A DNA stretch of 64,000 nucleotides, from assembly GCF_029227915.1 (NCBI RefSeq), contig NC_079889.1, positions 5,642,001 through 5,706,000 on the forward strand, read 5' to 3'. The notes below the pieces were generated by a model that was given only the letters and a program-made list of their open reading frames with translations, ran no database searches and was not told the DNA's origin. Made by a program: the position numbers and the translations under genes. Numbering within the stretch: the first letter of the stretch is position 1; each line of letters begins with the position of its first letter. Source of the stretch: Hydractinia symbiolongicarpus (lineage: Eukaryota; Cnidaria; Hydrozoa; Anthoathecata; Hydractiniidae). Shown piece by piece: positions 46,701 to 57,800 of this stretch.

Positions 46701-49289
46701 TTATTTACAAGAAATTATTTAGTATTTAAAGGAATTTTTTACCTATAAATTTTCCGCAAAGACATGTCGCGTAAGTAACTTGATAATACTTGCATCTGTT
46801 GAACCATAAGGATTTTCTTAGTAAAAAATGCATAGTATTATATTATTTTAGCCTTTCAATAGCTTAGTGTAAAGAATTTAATTTATCTCCCTGAGGAAAA
46901 TCATCATTTAAAAGTTTTTTTCCTTCTAGAATGTAGAATTGAAGATTTGGATGGAAGTGAGGATGAAGATGAGGAGGATGAGAATATGGATATTATAATT
47001 ACACCATGGAGGAATGAGTCACATTTTGACAAATTTGAATTGTGGTTGGTTAGCCCTGATGGTAAGCGAAAAAATAAACGTGCTGCGAAACAACATTCCA
47101 GACAAGTGCAACTGATTTTAAAGGACACCAGCCAAGATTCATACGAATTATCCGTTCTTTTTGACCGCATGAAGATCAGGAATCAATGGTTACTGAATTT
47201 TGAAAAACGGAGAAAAGCTGGAACTATAAAAAGTTATCTCCATTCTCTATGTCATTTTTACAAGTATATTTTGTGTGACACACCTGTGCTTTTCAAAGAT
47301 TTCGTTAAGGACTGTCCAAGCATGATAGTTATCATGGAAAACTGGATTGTGGAGTATAGAAAGAAGGCCAAAAGTGACAAATGGATGAAAGATTTGGAGC
47401 AGTTAGATCAGCTCATAACAGCTGAAGAGGTCAACACCTTCGATAATTCAACACACGTATCCAATTGTCGCAGGAATATCAAGGAAGTGTTGGCCACTGG
47501 TAAAGTTCCAACATTCAAGCAATTTACCTCTGTTCGAGATTATATCTTAACTTATCTCTGCTTGGATAACGCGTCAAGGACCGGTGCTTTGGCTAACATG
47601 ACAACCAAAGAGTTCATGACGGGAAAAATGGAAAATGGAGTATATATTGTAAGTGTTTTTAACCACAAAACAATAGCGACGTCGGGACCAGCGACAATTT
47701 GCTTCACTGCAAATCTATATAAAGAATCATCGATATTCTTTCAACATTTCCGAAATAGGCTAGAAGGCCTAGACGACGAAAAAGGTTCTGCCAACAACCC
47801 GTTTTTTACCAGCTGGAGCGGAAATAAAATGTCTTCTTCAATGGCCACAGGCCAGTTGAACTCATTTTGGAATAAAGCAGTGGGAAGGAGTTTGCTGCGA
47901 CCACGTCTTAATGCAACACTAGTCCGCAAGACGTGTGTCACTAAAACTCATTCTTTGAGGCCAGAGTTGGAGCAACAGTTGGCAAATTTAATGTGCCACT
48001 CCAAGGCAACAGCCAGACGGTCGTACTTTCTGCAAGAAAAGTCAAAAAATGCCGCAGAAACAAGTAGGGAGCTGAGATCTGTTCTACGCCAAACTGGGAA
48101 TAACGTTGATGTGTCTCTAGAGGATGCCATTAAAGTGCATTTTGCAAAGGAGATAAGTGATGGTAAAATCACTCTGACTGTCGTGAAAGAAAAGTCAACA
48201 TTACATCCGAGCTTTTTTAATCTTACCTCACTACAGCTACGAGATAAAATTCGTTATTTCATCATGTCGAAGACGAAGAGACAGAATAACGATGAAGTTA
48301 GAGATAAAGGTAATAATTTGAGACATAGCATTTTAATACGTTTTCACAAATTGATTTTTAGTTTTCTTATTAAAATTTTAACCTGATTACGCAATTTATT
48401 ATTATCCCATTCTTTCTGCACATTACGTTATAATTCCCCTGTAAGCTTTACGTTTTTTAAAAAACTTAGACTTTTAAAAAAGAAAGTGACTACTATTAAC
48501 CATTTCCTTCCCCCAAAAATCATATTTTCAAAACAAATGTAATTTACAAGTTTCGCTGCGTTGTCTCGCGTGGCACTTGGAGACTTAATCTTGTAAAAAA
48601 TATATTCTGCTTTTAGAAAAAGTGTCCAGTCACTGTAGTCACTAGATTTTGCTTTTCCAAAATAATAATGACAAACTGCCGTACTGGGGTAACAGGCGAA
48701 GGACTCTTGGGGTGTATTAACTTCACATTGCTAATCATGTTGTTCTCCGTCAATATACCTTTAATATTTTGTGAGTGAGGCGTTGAAGTTGCTTTTCATA
48801 TATGGTTAAAATAAAATGAAAAGGTGTTGCGTCAATAACTCAGTTATACTTAAATAATACACATTTACATACAACCCTGTTCTAAATAGCTTTTAAAAGG
48901 AAAATTAAAACGGATAACTTTAAAAATGTACATAATTAAAATAGAAAATTAAACATTTAGAATTAACAGCGCACGAACCAGAAGCCCCTTTTAACGATAA
49001 TGAAGCTCTGATCAGCGACAATACATCGATTTCGACGTGTGAAACGACTTCATCCTTGTTTGGAACTAGAAAAGATAGGGTGAAGTTTTCCAGCGAAGAT
49101 AACCAATCAATTTGGGGAAAATTTGGAGACCTGATAACAGGAAGTAAATTAATTAAGGAGGCAGATATTCGCAGTGCAAGCAAAGCTGACAGAGTTGTGA
49201 AAGATTTGATCGAAAAATACGGTGTAACCACAATAGTGATGAAAGTTCGCACTGAGAAAAAGAAATTTGCAAAGGACAATGCTAGTTAG
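37738..49289 (+). CDS. gene A: SET - zinc finger - tyrosine recombinase fusion protein
   Basis: Twenty-one exons, 1222 residues: 37738-37764, 38211-38316, 38400-38550, 38713-38896, 38968-39024, 39105-39197, 39467-39538, 39639-39710, 39790-39861, 40106-40189, 40344-40388, 40693-40758, 40845-40910, 40985-41579, 44948-45010, 45674-45733, 45913-45951, 46074-46133, 46260-46307, 46930-48309, 48961-49289. Every junction is GT/AG with matching phase. Domains: KMT5A-like SET (about 40-156); a linker of short duplicated exons; two C2H2 fingers (about 388-480); acidic linker (DGSEDEDEEDE); recombinase core (about 690-1025) with R870, K900, R986, H1010 and nucleophile Y1019; C-terminal helical domain. 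SET enzymes methylate lysines; tyrosine recombinases cut and rejoin DNA. Joining both with DNA-binding fingers suggests an element-encoded integrase that also marks chromatin (inference). The recombinase resembles Crypton-like animal proteins. Exon ends are by eye, so small exons could be missed. Confidence 0.85.
38211..38896 (+). other. gene A SET-domain exons 2-4
   Basis: Spliced, these give GYGIFATINFQKNDFLLEYP (the GxG start of SET) and CIDATHEERLGKYVNDSK, which aligns with the CVDATRE..RLGRLINHSK of KMT5A. They end in CPGEELRYSYG. The cofactor-binding NHS is NDS and the usual YDYG is YSYG. The fold is well supported; activity is uncertain. There is no post-SET cysteine cluster, as is also true of KMT5A. 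After GASGLWWRK the protein passes into a lysine-rich linker. Confidence 0.85.
39467..39861 (+). repeat. triplicated 72-bp exon in gene A
   Basis: Three consecutive exons (39467-39538, 39639-39710, 39790-39861) are each exactly 72 bp, phase 0, and end in a GTTAGT donor. They encode related 24-residue units: ARKQKTVDDGGENIVESVNE.., GRRQETVDKGGENTVESARE.. and the more diverged DKRQATGEGSINDTTESSKP... The flanking introns also share stretches (for example around ATAGCCTTTATACTATGAAT), so duplication of exon plus intron is likely. Confidence 0.85.
40985..41579 (+). other. gene A zinc-finger exon 14
   Basis: Encodes two C2H2 fingers: CPVCFQDKTDLVVHLVRVH (C-x2-C-x9-H-x4-H) and CPILGCSKVVVRIENHLRETH-like (C-x4-C-x9-H-x4-H), separated by a basic linker. 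Exactly the same spacings occur in gene B. An acidic serine-rich tail follows. The frame can read through the donor (AGAACTA then GTAAGA) to a stop at 41618, which would give a short isoform of SET plus zinc fingers without recombinase. Confidence 0.85.
42964..44010 (-). CDS. 348-residue unknown protein inside gene A intron 14
   Basis: A long uninterrupted minus-strand frame in the 3.4-kb intron of gene A. Its C-terminus has a zinc-ribbon-like cluster C-x2-C-x9-C-x2-C (CEHC then CQLC). Other recognisable phrases are CNSMEGREQKHQMIVKYSNN and RIFRHEYIQLLHLRENG. I recall similar phrases in uncharacterised proteins that are abundant in cnidarian genomes and likely transposon-derived, but cannot verify this. 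On the minus strand a good splice acceptor (CTGTGTATAG) lies directly before the ATG, so this could be the last exon of a larger gene whose upstream part is elsewhere or lost. I see no catalytic motif. It is either element cargo, a nested gene or a truncated insertion. Confidence 0.55.
   Translation of the reverse strand: MSECLQSSVYVRAFLQAIKEIEVKCKGNSATKRSNLTSYISKVLKGRQEEVPLVGHYIDKAKGEPLHLKNNVVKEHFMKLFNLCLATAPLNSYKAFKDIPSSHALIKFVNFIRSAMGCNFLSKKIIRWFNESSSKNESSFTFRFRGKESKAFLCHFPELNLLILNELKSEQMKIRLHQIHFQFICLRKIISLSVRVENFNLELLKDLKKQCKLLFKSSCWYDVSVSPSLWTLCNCIPFHAESTLLCYGFGIGCNSMEGREQKHQMIVKYSNNTTFQCRWPRIFRHEYIQLLHLRENGYDKLHYVSRGSDYIPERDMCCEHCLLLVRNNLKCQLCESAFMKKVFSDLEI
45674..46307 (+). repeat. 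duplicated exon pair in gene A (exons 16-17 and 18-19)
   Basis: Exons 16 (60 bp) and 18 (60 bp) encode APSIASVGPLSVDLEETEEI and APSITTIEPLSVRFEEKQGQ. Exons 17 (39 bp) and 19 (48 bp) encode EPDSNFPIFNETLG and EPVRSKLPITSKNDSLG. Introns match too: acceptors CATCTTAG/CATCTCAG and TTTATAG, donors GTAT. All four are phase 1-1, so the pair can be repeated or skipped without breaking frame. Confidence 0.85.
46930..48309 (+). other. gene A tyrosine recombinase exon 20
   Basis: Encodes an N-terminal SAM-like core-binding region and the catalytic domain. Box I is DNASRTGALANMTTKEF (R), the hairpin lysine is in VFNHKTIATSGPA, box II is NATLVRKTCVTKTH (R; the usual preceding histidine is absent), then NLMCHSKATARRSYFLQEK (H, and Y nucleophile 9 residues later). 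The spacings R-24-H-9-Y are identical in gene B. The end of the exon begins the C-terminal domain (VSLEDAIKVHFAKEISDGKI to LRDKIRYFI). Confidence 0.88.
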
Positions 49290-49328
49290 AACATTAGTAT
49301 ATTTCCCAGCATGCATATAGAAAGTAGC

Positions 49329-49334
49329 AATAAA
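49329..49334 (+). promoter_or_regulatory. polyadenylation signal of gene A
   Basis: AATAAA 40 bp after the gene A stop codon. Confidence 0.6.
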
Positions 49335-49339
49335 AAAAT

Positions 49340-50690
49340 ATAATCAAAAAGTGAAATTTATTTTCCCACCAAATCAATTCCCACCAACAAAATGTTTCTG
49401 ACCATTTTCTTAATTTACCATCCTCTCATACACCTCTTTCGTGTAATACGCTTTCAGAGCTATTTTTAACTAATGAATATCTAACTGTATGTTGCAAAAC
49501 GATATATTGTTATTAATTTTCAACATTGTATTAACAAATGTTCCCCATAATTATTCCGTTAGAAATAATAATTTAAGTAAACGTTTGTGTTTATATGAAC
49601 ATTTCTGTAAGGAACTTACCTTTTTCCAGCATTAACATATTGTTCTGCCTTAGAAACTACTATTCACGGCGTCTCTGACTAAATAAAACACATTTAACAT
49701 TACAGTGTCTATTATGGCGTGTATTAACCAACATATCAAACTATTCTTAGATACAGTATAGAGAAAGATGTTCTCCCACAGGACATTCGTAGGTAGTACC
49801 AAAGATGTTACTCTGAAGTAATTGTCATAATGTTAGCAAAATAAACTGTAGGAGTCGATATAGCTACATACAATGTTCTAAAACTAATACATTAACTGCT
49901 GTTCTGGCAAGCACCGCTTACGTAGGGATGGTAATTAGTAAAAATGGTGCAGATTTTCCGTATGTAAACAAAATAAATTCATATAAGTCCACAGCCCATG
50001 GATAAACCCACGAATTTGCCCAGCCCGGACGTTTTTTATGTTTCCGTAGCACCGATCTTCTTGCGCGCAATAATGTTATGTGCAACACATCTGTCTTGTG
50101 CATCAATGAAACAACGAAACGCTATAATTACTAATACGCCACGTACAAACTTCTTGCGGGCTCCTCCGCTAAACATTAAGACAGACTAACATGTGGAAAA
50201 CATACATAGGAAATACCCAAAAAAATGTAAAAGTCCGGTGGAACAACCACAATTTGTTAACTAAAAACTCGAACCTGCAAATGGCACATACTAATGACTA
50301 CCCCTCAAATAATTGAGGAAGAAAGAAGCTTCTTCAATGGTTTTAAAACAACAATGAACTTGATGATGTCAGCAGAAATGAGGAACCTTCACAAAAATGC
50401 TGACGTCAGCAATTTTCCTGTCGTTGTGTCATCATAATAATCACCTATACCAACTTTCTACCTACGTGTCCTATCTATGAGGAATACGGGAGTTGGTAAG
50501 ATAAAAAATACATAAAAACAAGCTACATACGACTTATCCACAAAATAGGGGGCAAGAATATTTCAACTACTTGTTAAGAACTGACAGAAAATTAACTTAA
50601 TTCATTTCTTGTAGTACTGCACGTTAATGAACAACTGGAAACCTATTGAAACAAGAATAAACTTGCGCTTTTTAAGGTAACAATTTATCC
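49340..50690. other. E1 3' region without recognised gene
   Basis: AT-rich. Contains TGACGTCA-type palindromes near 50362 (GATGATGTCAGC) and 50399 (TGCTGACGTCAGCA) like those at 22.1-22.5 kb. The opposed open frames at 49918-50189 look like chance. Confidence 0.45.
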
Positions 50691-50698
50691 AGGGAATT

Positions 50699-51626
<928 letters not shown>

Positions 51627-51636
51627 GGAGATTCAC

Positions 51637-51809
51637 GGGGAGATTAGTTACGGAACTTTAGGGGAGATTCGTTACATTTAGGGGAGATTCGTTACATTTA
51701 GGGGAGATTCGTTACGCCGGCCGTAGGGGAGATTTGTTACGTGGATTTTTTAGGGGAGATTAGTTACGAATTAGGGGAGATTAGTTACGGGATCGGGGAG
51801 ATTTGTTAC
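51637..51809 (+). repeat. E2 left terminal motif cluster: eight 15-bp sites
   Basis: Eight exact matches to GGGGAGATTNGTTAC start at 51637, 51661, 51681, 51701, 51726, 51753, 51774 and 51795. The variable base is A, C, C, C, T, A, A, T. Intervals are 24, 20, 20, 25, 27, 21 and 21 bp, and most of the spacer sequences differ. Fourteen invariant positions with varied spacers suggest binding sites under constraint. Confidence 0.92.
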
Positions 51810-53950
51810 GCGCGTGCGCATTTCATATTTTTTATTGTCTATTCAAGATGAATGGACGAAAGGTTTGTTGATCCGTTGGCTTTATTTATTATTAAGTTTA
51901 TGGGTATTTATGTGGCTTATTTTTTTAATAAGCTCCCCAATCTTTATTCTTTTAGCTATTTAACTAAATAGCTTCACAAAGAATGAATTTTGGTTTTGCT
52001 TTACATAGCTACCTACTAGCTAGGTTAGGTCTTCTTACCATAGTATCAATAATTGTAGCTAGCTATGGCTAAGTAGCAAGCTAATCTAGAGAGCTGCAGC
52101 TAGCAATGGCTAGCCAGCTAGCTAGCTAATTGTACTTTTGATGTAGTTACAGTAGTGTTTATAATCTTAATAAGCTAGCTAGAGGAACAACTTTAAAATT
52201 TCCCCTTTTTGAATTACTCTTTTACCATCTTGATGGCTTCCCAGCTTTGTGGCGGCTCTACATCTTTTATGGCTTAACGCCTTTATGGCCTAATGGAAAT
52301 GTAATGTTTTCATTTAAAGAATGAAAAATAAGTAAACAAAGTTGGGTTGATCTACAAAGATACAGTGGTATGAGCCAGTCACCCCCTTATATCTGTGTTT
52401 TATTGGTAATTAGCCTCACTAATTACAGGCACATACCCTGTTAATTCTTTCCAAGAGGGACCACAAAAGTTGTTTATATAGTGTTTAAAGATCCCATTTG
52501 AGCTACAGAAATTTTTGTACAACTAGACAACAACCTTTATGTTAAGATCAAATCCATTAACTTTTCGACATAAGTCACATGCTCTGTCGATTAAGCAAAT
52601 ATTACTGTGTTGGTCACTTGTATCTATTTTTGATTTTTTAACGTCATTTGTACACTAACTTGCGGGTTGTTAGGACGCTAAGAGGGGTGTGTAGGTCATT
52701 TTCTTAGTGTAAAAATGACACTTAAAAATCAATATGTGAGTGAGTGAGCGACTGCTTGATTTGCATTCAAGAATTCTTACATCTACGGATTGAATTGTGA
52801 CATAACTTTTTCTACATGGTAAACTATATACTTAGTACATTCACACCCACAATTAGGTCAGATAAACTAAATATTTGTATAAAATACTATCCTAGACAAA
52901 AGGGCAGTCAAATAAAATCACGATTTTACCATCCCTGTACGACAAGGGCGTAGATGGATATTTGTTTGTTTATTCAAGGTTGGACAGGCTCTTAAATTTT
53001 TTTAGTGGCACAAATAAATTAACAAGTATTTTTTAACATATGTGCAGTTTTTAAATTCTTAGATAAATTTTCTAATTAACTTTTTTGTGCTCCTATCAGT
53101 GTGTATTTTTAGGTCTTATTAGTGATTAGATTTTACTTTTGTTACACGAATAGTTCTTCTTGAATTTTTAAGAAGAAAGCCTTTCAGAACTTTCAAAGCA
53201 TCAATTTTCATTTAAACTCTGTTTTATATATTTTTGAATATTCAGACAACATTTGTTGTATGCCATGTGGTGCATGTTTTTAGGGTAATAAATATACAAC
53301 TTTTTTACTACATGTGTTGACTTTGGCATCTAATGAATAACATTTCTTTACAAGCTAGTTAATGCTAATATGCAAAGTGTTAATACAACATTTCTGAGAA
53401 GAAGACTCTAGAATAAAATTTAAAGCTATCCTTGTTATCTTAAAGAATTTTTTTTTATTATACCATGTTCAAGGTGTATTTTTGTAATTTACATTACTGG
53501 TGTGCAAAATTAATTCTCTAGAACAAAACTGTGTTAAGCTGTTTCCCATTATAAATCATTATAATTTAGTTTTGATAGTAAAGATATTTTTTAAATTCTT
53601 TATTTTAAAATTCCCATTTTTTAAAAAGCGTAACGTGTTGGCAATGCAGGAAAGTAACGTATCGTGTAAAAAAATTAAATTAGAAAGGCTGCCATATTAT
53701 TTATTTTATTAAAATATATATATACCAGGTTTAAGGCAAATATATTAGTTAAGTATTGCAGTTACAAGACAGGCAGCAATCCAAATTGGCAAAAAGTTTA
53801 ACTGTAGCATATGGGTTGCTTTAGATCAATTTGAGAAATAATTTTGTATTGACAAAGTATTTATACATCCTTTTTTTTAAATTTAAAGTATATATGTATT
53901 TATTTCTTAGGGTTGGAAATATTTCCATTTAAGACATTAAGTATTGTGCA
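51810..53950. other. E2 5' region without recognised gene
   Basis: AT-rich. Clusters of GCTAGC words at about 52020-52130. No coding content recognised. The 70-codon frame at 53500 is AT-driven. Confidence 0.5.
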
Positions 53951-53957
53951 TCAACAA

Positions 53958-54709
53958 CAGTCTTGGTCATGAATGGCGTGCGATCGCACCCGCATGCCTC
54001 CGTTCTACTTTGTACACACGCCAAGCAGAACTGAGCTATTTTAGAGTAATCCCTTACCCAAACTTTACCCAATACATAATTGTTCTTCTGCGTTAAAATG
54101 TATCTCTAAAATGTATTTCTATTAAATACCCACCTTCATTAAAATGTGAGATTAAAACGTGAGATACATTTCAAATGTTTTGCCTCGGCATTGCGTCGAC
54201 AATATTTTTTTTGTTTTTCAGCTGGCAAAAAATTTCTTCATTACCCTTGTATTGATCTCCTTAAGACGATGACAAATGGAAATGCTATTTACGAACCGAA
54301 GGTCAGGGCATTATTAAGTTGAATATCGCAGAAGTCGCCGGTGACATGCTTCAAAAATACTTGTCACAGGCACAGTTTAATGCAAAGCGGAACTGTACAG
54401 GAAAGTCAATTAAGAGTCTTCGCAGATTAAAGTTGGTTATTCATTTTTCACATGCTTCATTCAATATGGCGGCTTGTTGTGAACATGGTTTGTAAACATT
54501 TTGTTGCTAAAATAAATAAGTCAACAAACGAAAAAGAAGCAAATAAAAAGTAAAAAACAATGCTTTAAAAACTCTGCGCTGCCGCTCTCCTGAATGTAAT
54601 AATTGCACGCCAAAATCATAAGCTAGGCGTGCGATACTGATTGCACGCCTGTATTAGTGTAGGCGTACGTACAACCGCACGCGGGTACAAATATTCATGA
54701 CCAAGACTG
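53958..54709. mobile_element. 752-bp transposon with 17-bp TIRs
   Basis: Perfect inverted ends CAGTCTTGGTCATGAAT (53958-53974 and 54693-54709), flanked by CAACAA on both sides (53952-53957 and 54710-54715). Subterminal GC-rich stretches also mirror each other partly (GGGTGCGATCG-type and CGCACGCGGG). No transposase, so non-autonomous. CAG ends recall hAT elements, but those make 8-bp duplications, so I leave the superfamily open. It ends about 110 bp before the chosen start codon of gene B and may now supply part of its promoter region. Confidence 0.85.
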
Positions 54710-54820
54710 CAACAATGTATTCTACTAATCCAGAATATTATGAAATACTTGTTTTATATATATAATTATTCTTTAGATTATATCATATCAATTATATATA
54801 TCAATAAAATAAATAAAAAC

Positions 54821-57800
54821 ATGTCTGTTATTAGCATTGCAGTTGGTGATGCATTAAAATCATTGAAGTATTGGATTGATCAAGATGCTGATGAATTTTC
54901 TGGTAAGCTTTACTTTATCTCATTCCATTTCTGGAAATCTGTTTGAATATTATCTTTTTATATATACATTAATTCTCGGTAAAATGAAAAAAAAAAACAT
55001 AATCCACCAACTTGAAATTTTTTTTTCTGATTATGTTAAAAAATTGTGCGACATCATTAAATTTTCATTTTGTAATCTTTCTTGCTAAATTGTGAATTTT
55101 ACAGGTTTACAAAAAAATTGAAAATTTCAGGATGCATCAGTTCTTGTTTGCCAAGTAGAGATAGTTACTTATTATTCACCTTTGAGTGAAGGTTTCACAT
55201 CGCAACAGGCATATTTTTTTCTGTTCCCATATATGGTAGTAGCTCTAATTTTCTATATTGCTATTTGTGTAGTACCTTTAAAAAAGTTTTATTATCCCTT
55301 ATTTTCATTGATTGATTTCAGTTGAAAAGGTTGACGAATCTATGTTGACTAAAATGGATGATATTATTAACGAGATACAAGACAAATCCATAACACAATT
55401 TGCAGAGTTGTGTGATAAATATATCCACCAAGTGCTGTTGGGGAAAAGACCAAATTATCGCCTTGATGTATTCAAACACAAAGTAGTTGAAATTGATGGA
55501 CAGAGATTGATGCCACACCATTTGATGTACCATAATGTTGAAAGTGGTTATGGTAATTTTAAAGACACCCAATTAGATTCTATGAAGGTGGTCCTTAACA
55601 AATTTGTGGACTGCGATAACCAAGAGAGACTTGTTGTGGATGTTTTGCAGTACATAGTGGTGTTGTGGACTACTATTGGTTTTTGCAAAGTTAGCCCTGC
55701 AGTGGCACGTTTTTACCTGGCTGAGGGAGGTAAAGATAGAGGCAAAGAAGCTTATGACATGCTCGAACGGAGATGTAAGAAAACTTGTTGGTTTCAGTAC
55801 CCTGTTTTGACTAATACCTCGAACCAAAATAGAAATTTACCCATGTCTTTTATGAGTTTGATAATCACTTGTTTGTAGTAGTGTCTGTTTTGAAATTATC
55901 TCCACTGAAAAATTGTGAGGATTGCTATTACCTAGAAAAAGTGTCAACGATGTTTGAGGGAATTGTACTTCTCAGAACAATTTTCGTTTTGTGAATTTGG
56001 GATTCTTTCTTTAATCGCTTATCACAGTTTTCTTTGTTGATTTAATACTTTATTGCTCAGAATGACACAAAAACAGTTGGTAGTGTTTGCTGTCATTTAT
56101 TATTCTTTTTATTAGAAAAAGCCTGCCAAGACTATTACTGTGAAAATTTATATTTACTCAATGAAATTCTTTTATAGTTATGAAACGATCAAGTATAATA
56201 GCAACGGAAGTAAAGAAAAGGGAGAAGGAAAATGACGAGAAAATTGCAGAACAAGAGGGATCTATTAAAACAAATGTTGCGGTGGTAAGAACTTTAATTT
56301 AGCTCCCTTACTATCGTGACGGACGAAAATTGTAAATAACTTGTATGATGATATGTAATCATAAAGTTCTCAGCTTGCTGTGTAATAGCATCTATAAATA
56401 TAGATCTATCTATAAAATCCGTACACTTTGTTATTTTTACTCTTAGGGCCAAAAGAGGACGTACAAAAAGGAGAAGAAGATCTGTCCAGAATGTGGGGAA
56501 AGTAAATTTAATTTGCCTCGTCACGTGGAGGATAAACACAAATGGACAAAAGCAAAGTCTAAACAGATAGTGATAAGCCATAGTCTGAGAAAGCCCTACA
56601 ATTGGCACCTTGAAACACCCAGTAGGAAAAAAGGAGGCGCAGATAAAAAAACTTATCCAGACTATCATGTTCCTCGCATATGTCCGTTGCCAACATGTTT
56701 GAGAGTGGTAAAAAAAATGTCAGAGCATCTCCAACTTTACCATAAATTGGAGACTAATGAAGAGTATTATGCGTTATTACGTTCCTCCCGTCCCGTTTCC
56801 AAAAGCAACGAAGCTCCTCGGGAAGAATCAAGTGTAGATTTTGAGACGAACTTCATCAATCCGGTTACTGAAGCAGAACGCAACGACTGCGAAAGCAGCA
56901 CAAGCTTTGACAATAATGGCACAATGCAACAGTTTCTGGCGTACCTGATGTCCCCAGATGGTGGGCAACGTGAAAGGAAAAGTTCCTTGCAAGCTGTTAG
57001 CGAAGTACGCACAGTGGTAAATGTTTTGGGGGGGCAGCTTATTAATCTATTTAAGAAGAATAAGATCCGAGACGATTTTTTTGTCAATTACTTAGACAAG
57101 AAAAGCAAGCCGGCAACCTCCAAGCACTACATGTCTTCGCTAATTTCATTCATGGAATTTGCAGTCAGTGAAGGTTTGGAGTTGCCTGAACTTTGTGTGG
57201 ATGATTTTATAACCGCGAAATTACGCTTACATAAATGGCGTAAAACTTATAACAAAGTCATCGATGAGCAACGTTGGGACAGAGAAGAAGCTCAAATGGA
57301 GCTTTTAGTCAGTCCAGACCAATGGGCAACATTTGAATGCAGCGAATTGGCCAGAAATGCGGTAAAACTGTTAGGGACAGCATCAGAAAGCGAAGTTTTC
57401 ACCATGTTGGAATACACCAACGTGCGTGATTACTTGATGACTGTTATCGCTTTGCAAAATGCACACAGAGCGGGTGTAGCATCCAATTTAACTTTGGAGG
57501 AATTTGGAAAGCGCAAGTTAGATGACAGCGGTCATAATATTCTCATTAAGGTAAAGTACCACAAAACAAAAAGTACGCATGGCCCAGCGGTAATTTGCAT
57601 CCCTGTCCAAAAAGCAAGATTATTGGAATTATTTGTTAAATACCTAAGGCCACAGGTACCTGGACAGGCAAATCAGGTGTTTGTTTCTTGGAATGGAAAA
57701 CCGTTGGAATCTGGCAGTGTCAGTAAACAAATACACTCCATTTGGACACGCTCTGGAGTTTACGATGGTTTTGAAATGCCAAAAGGGAACATAAACACTA

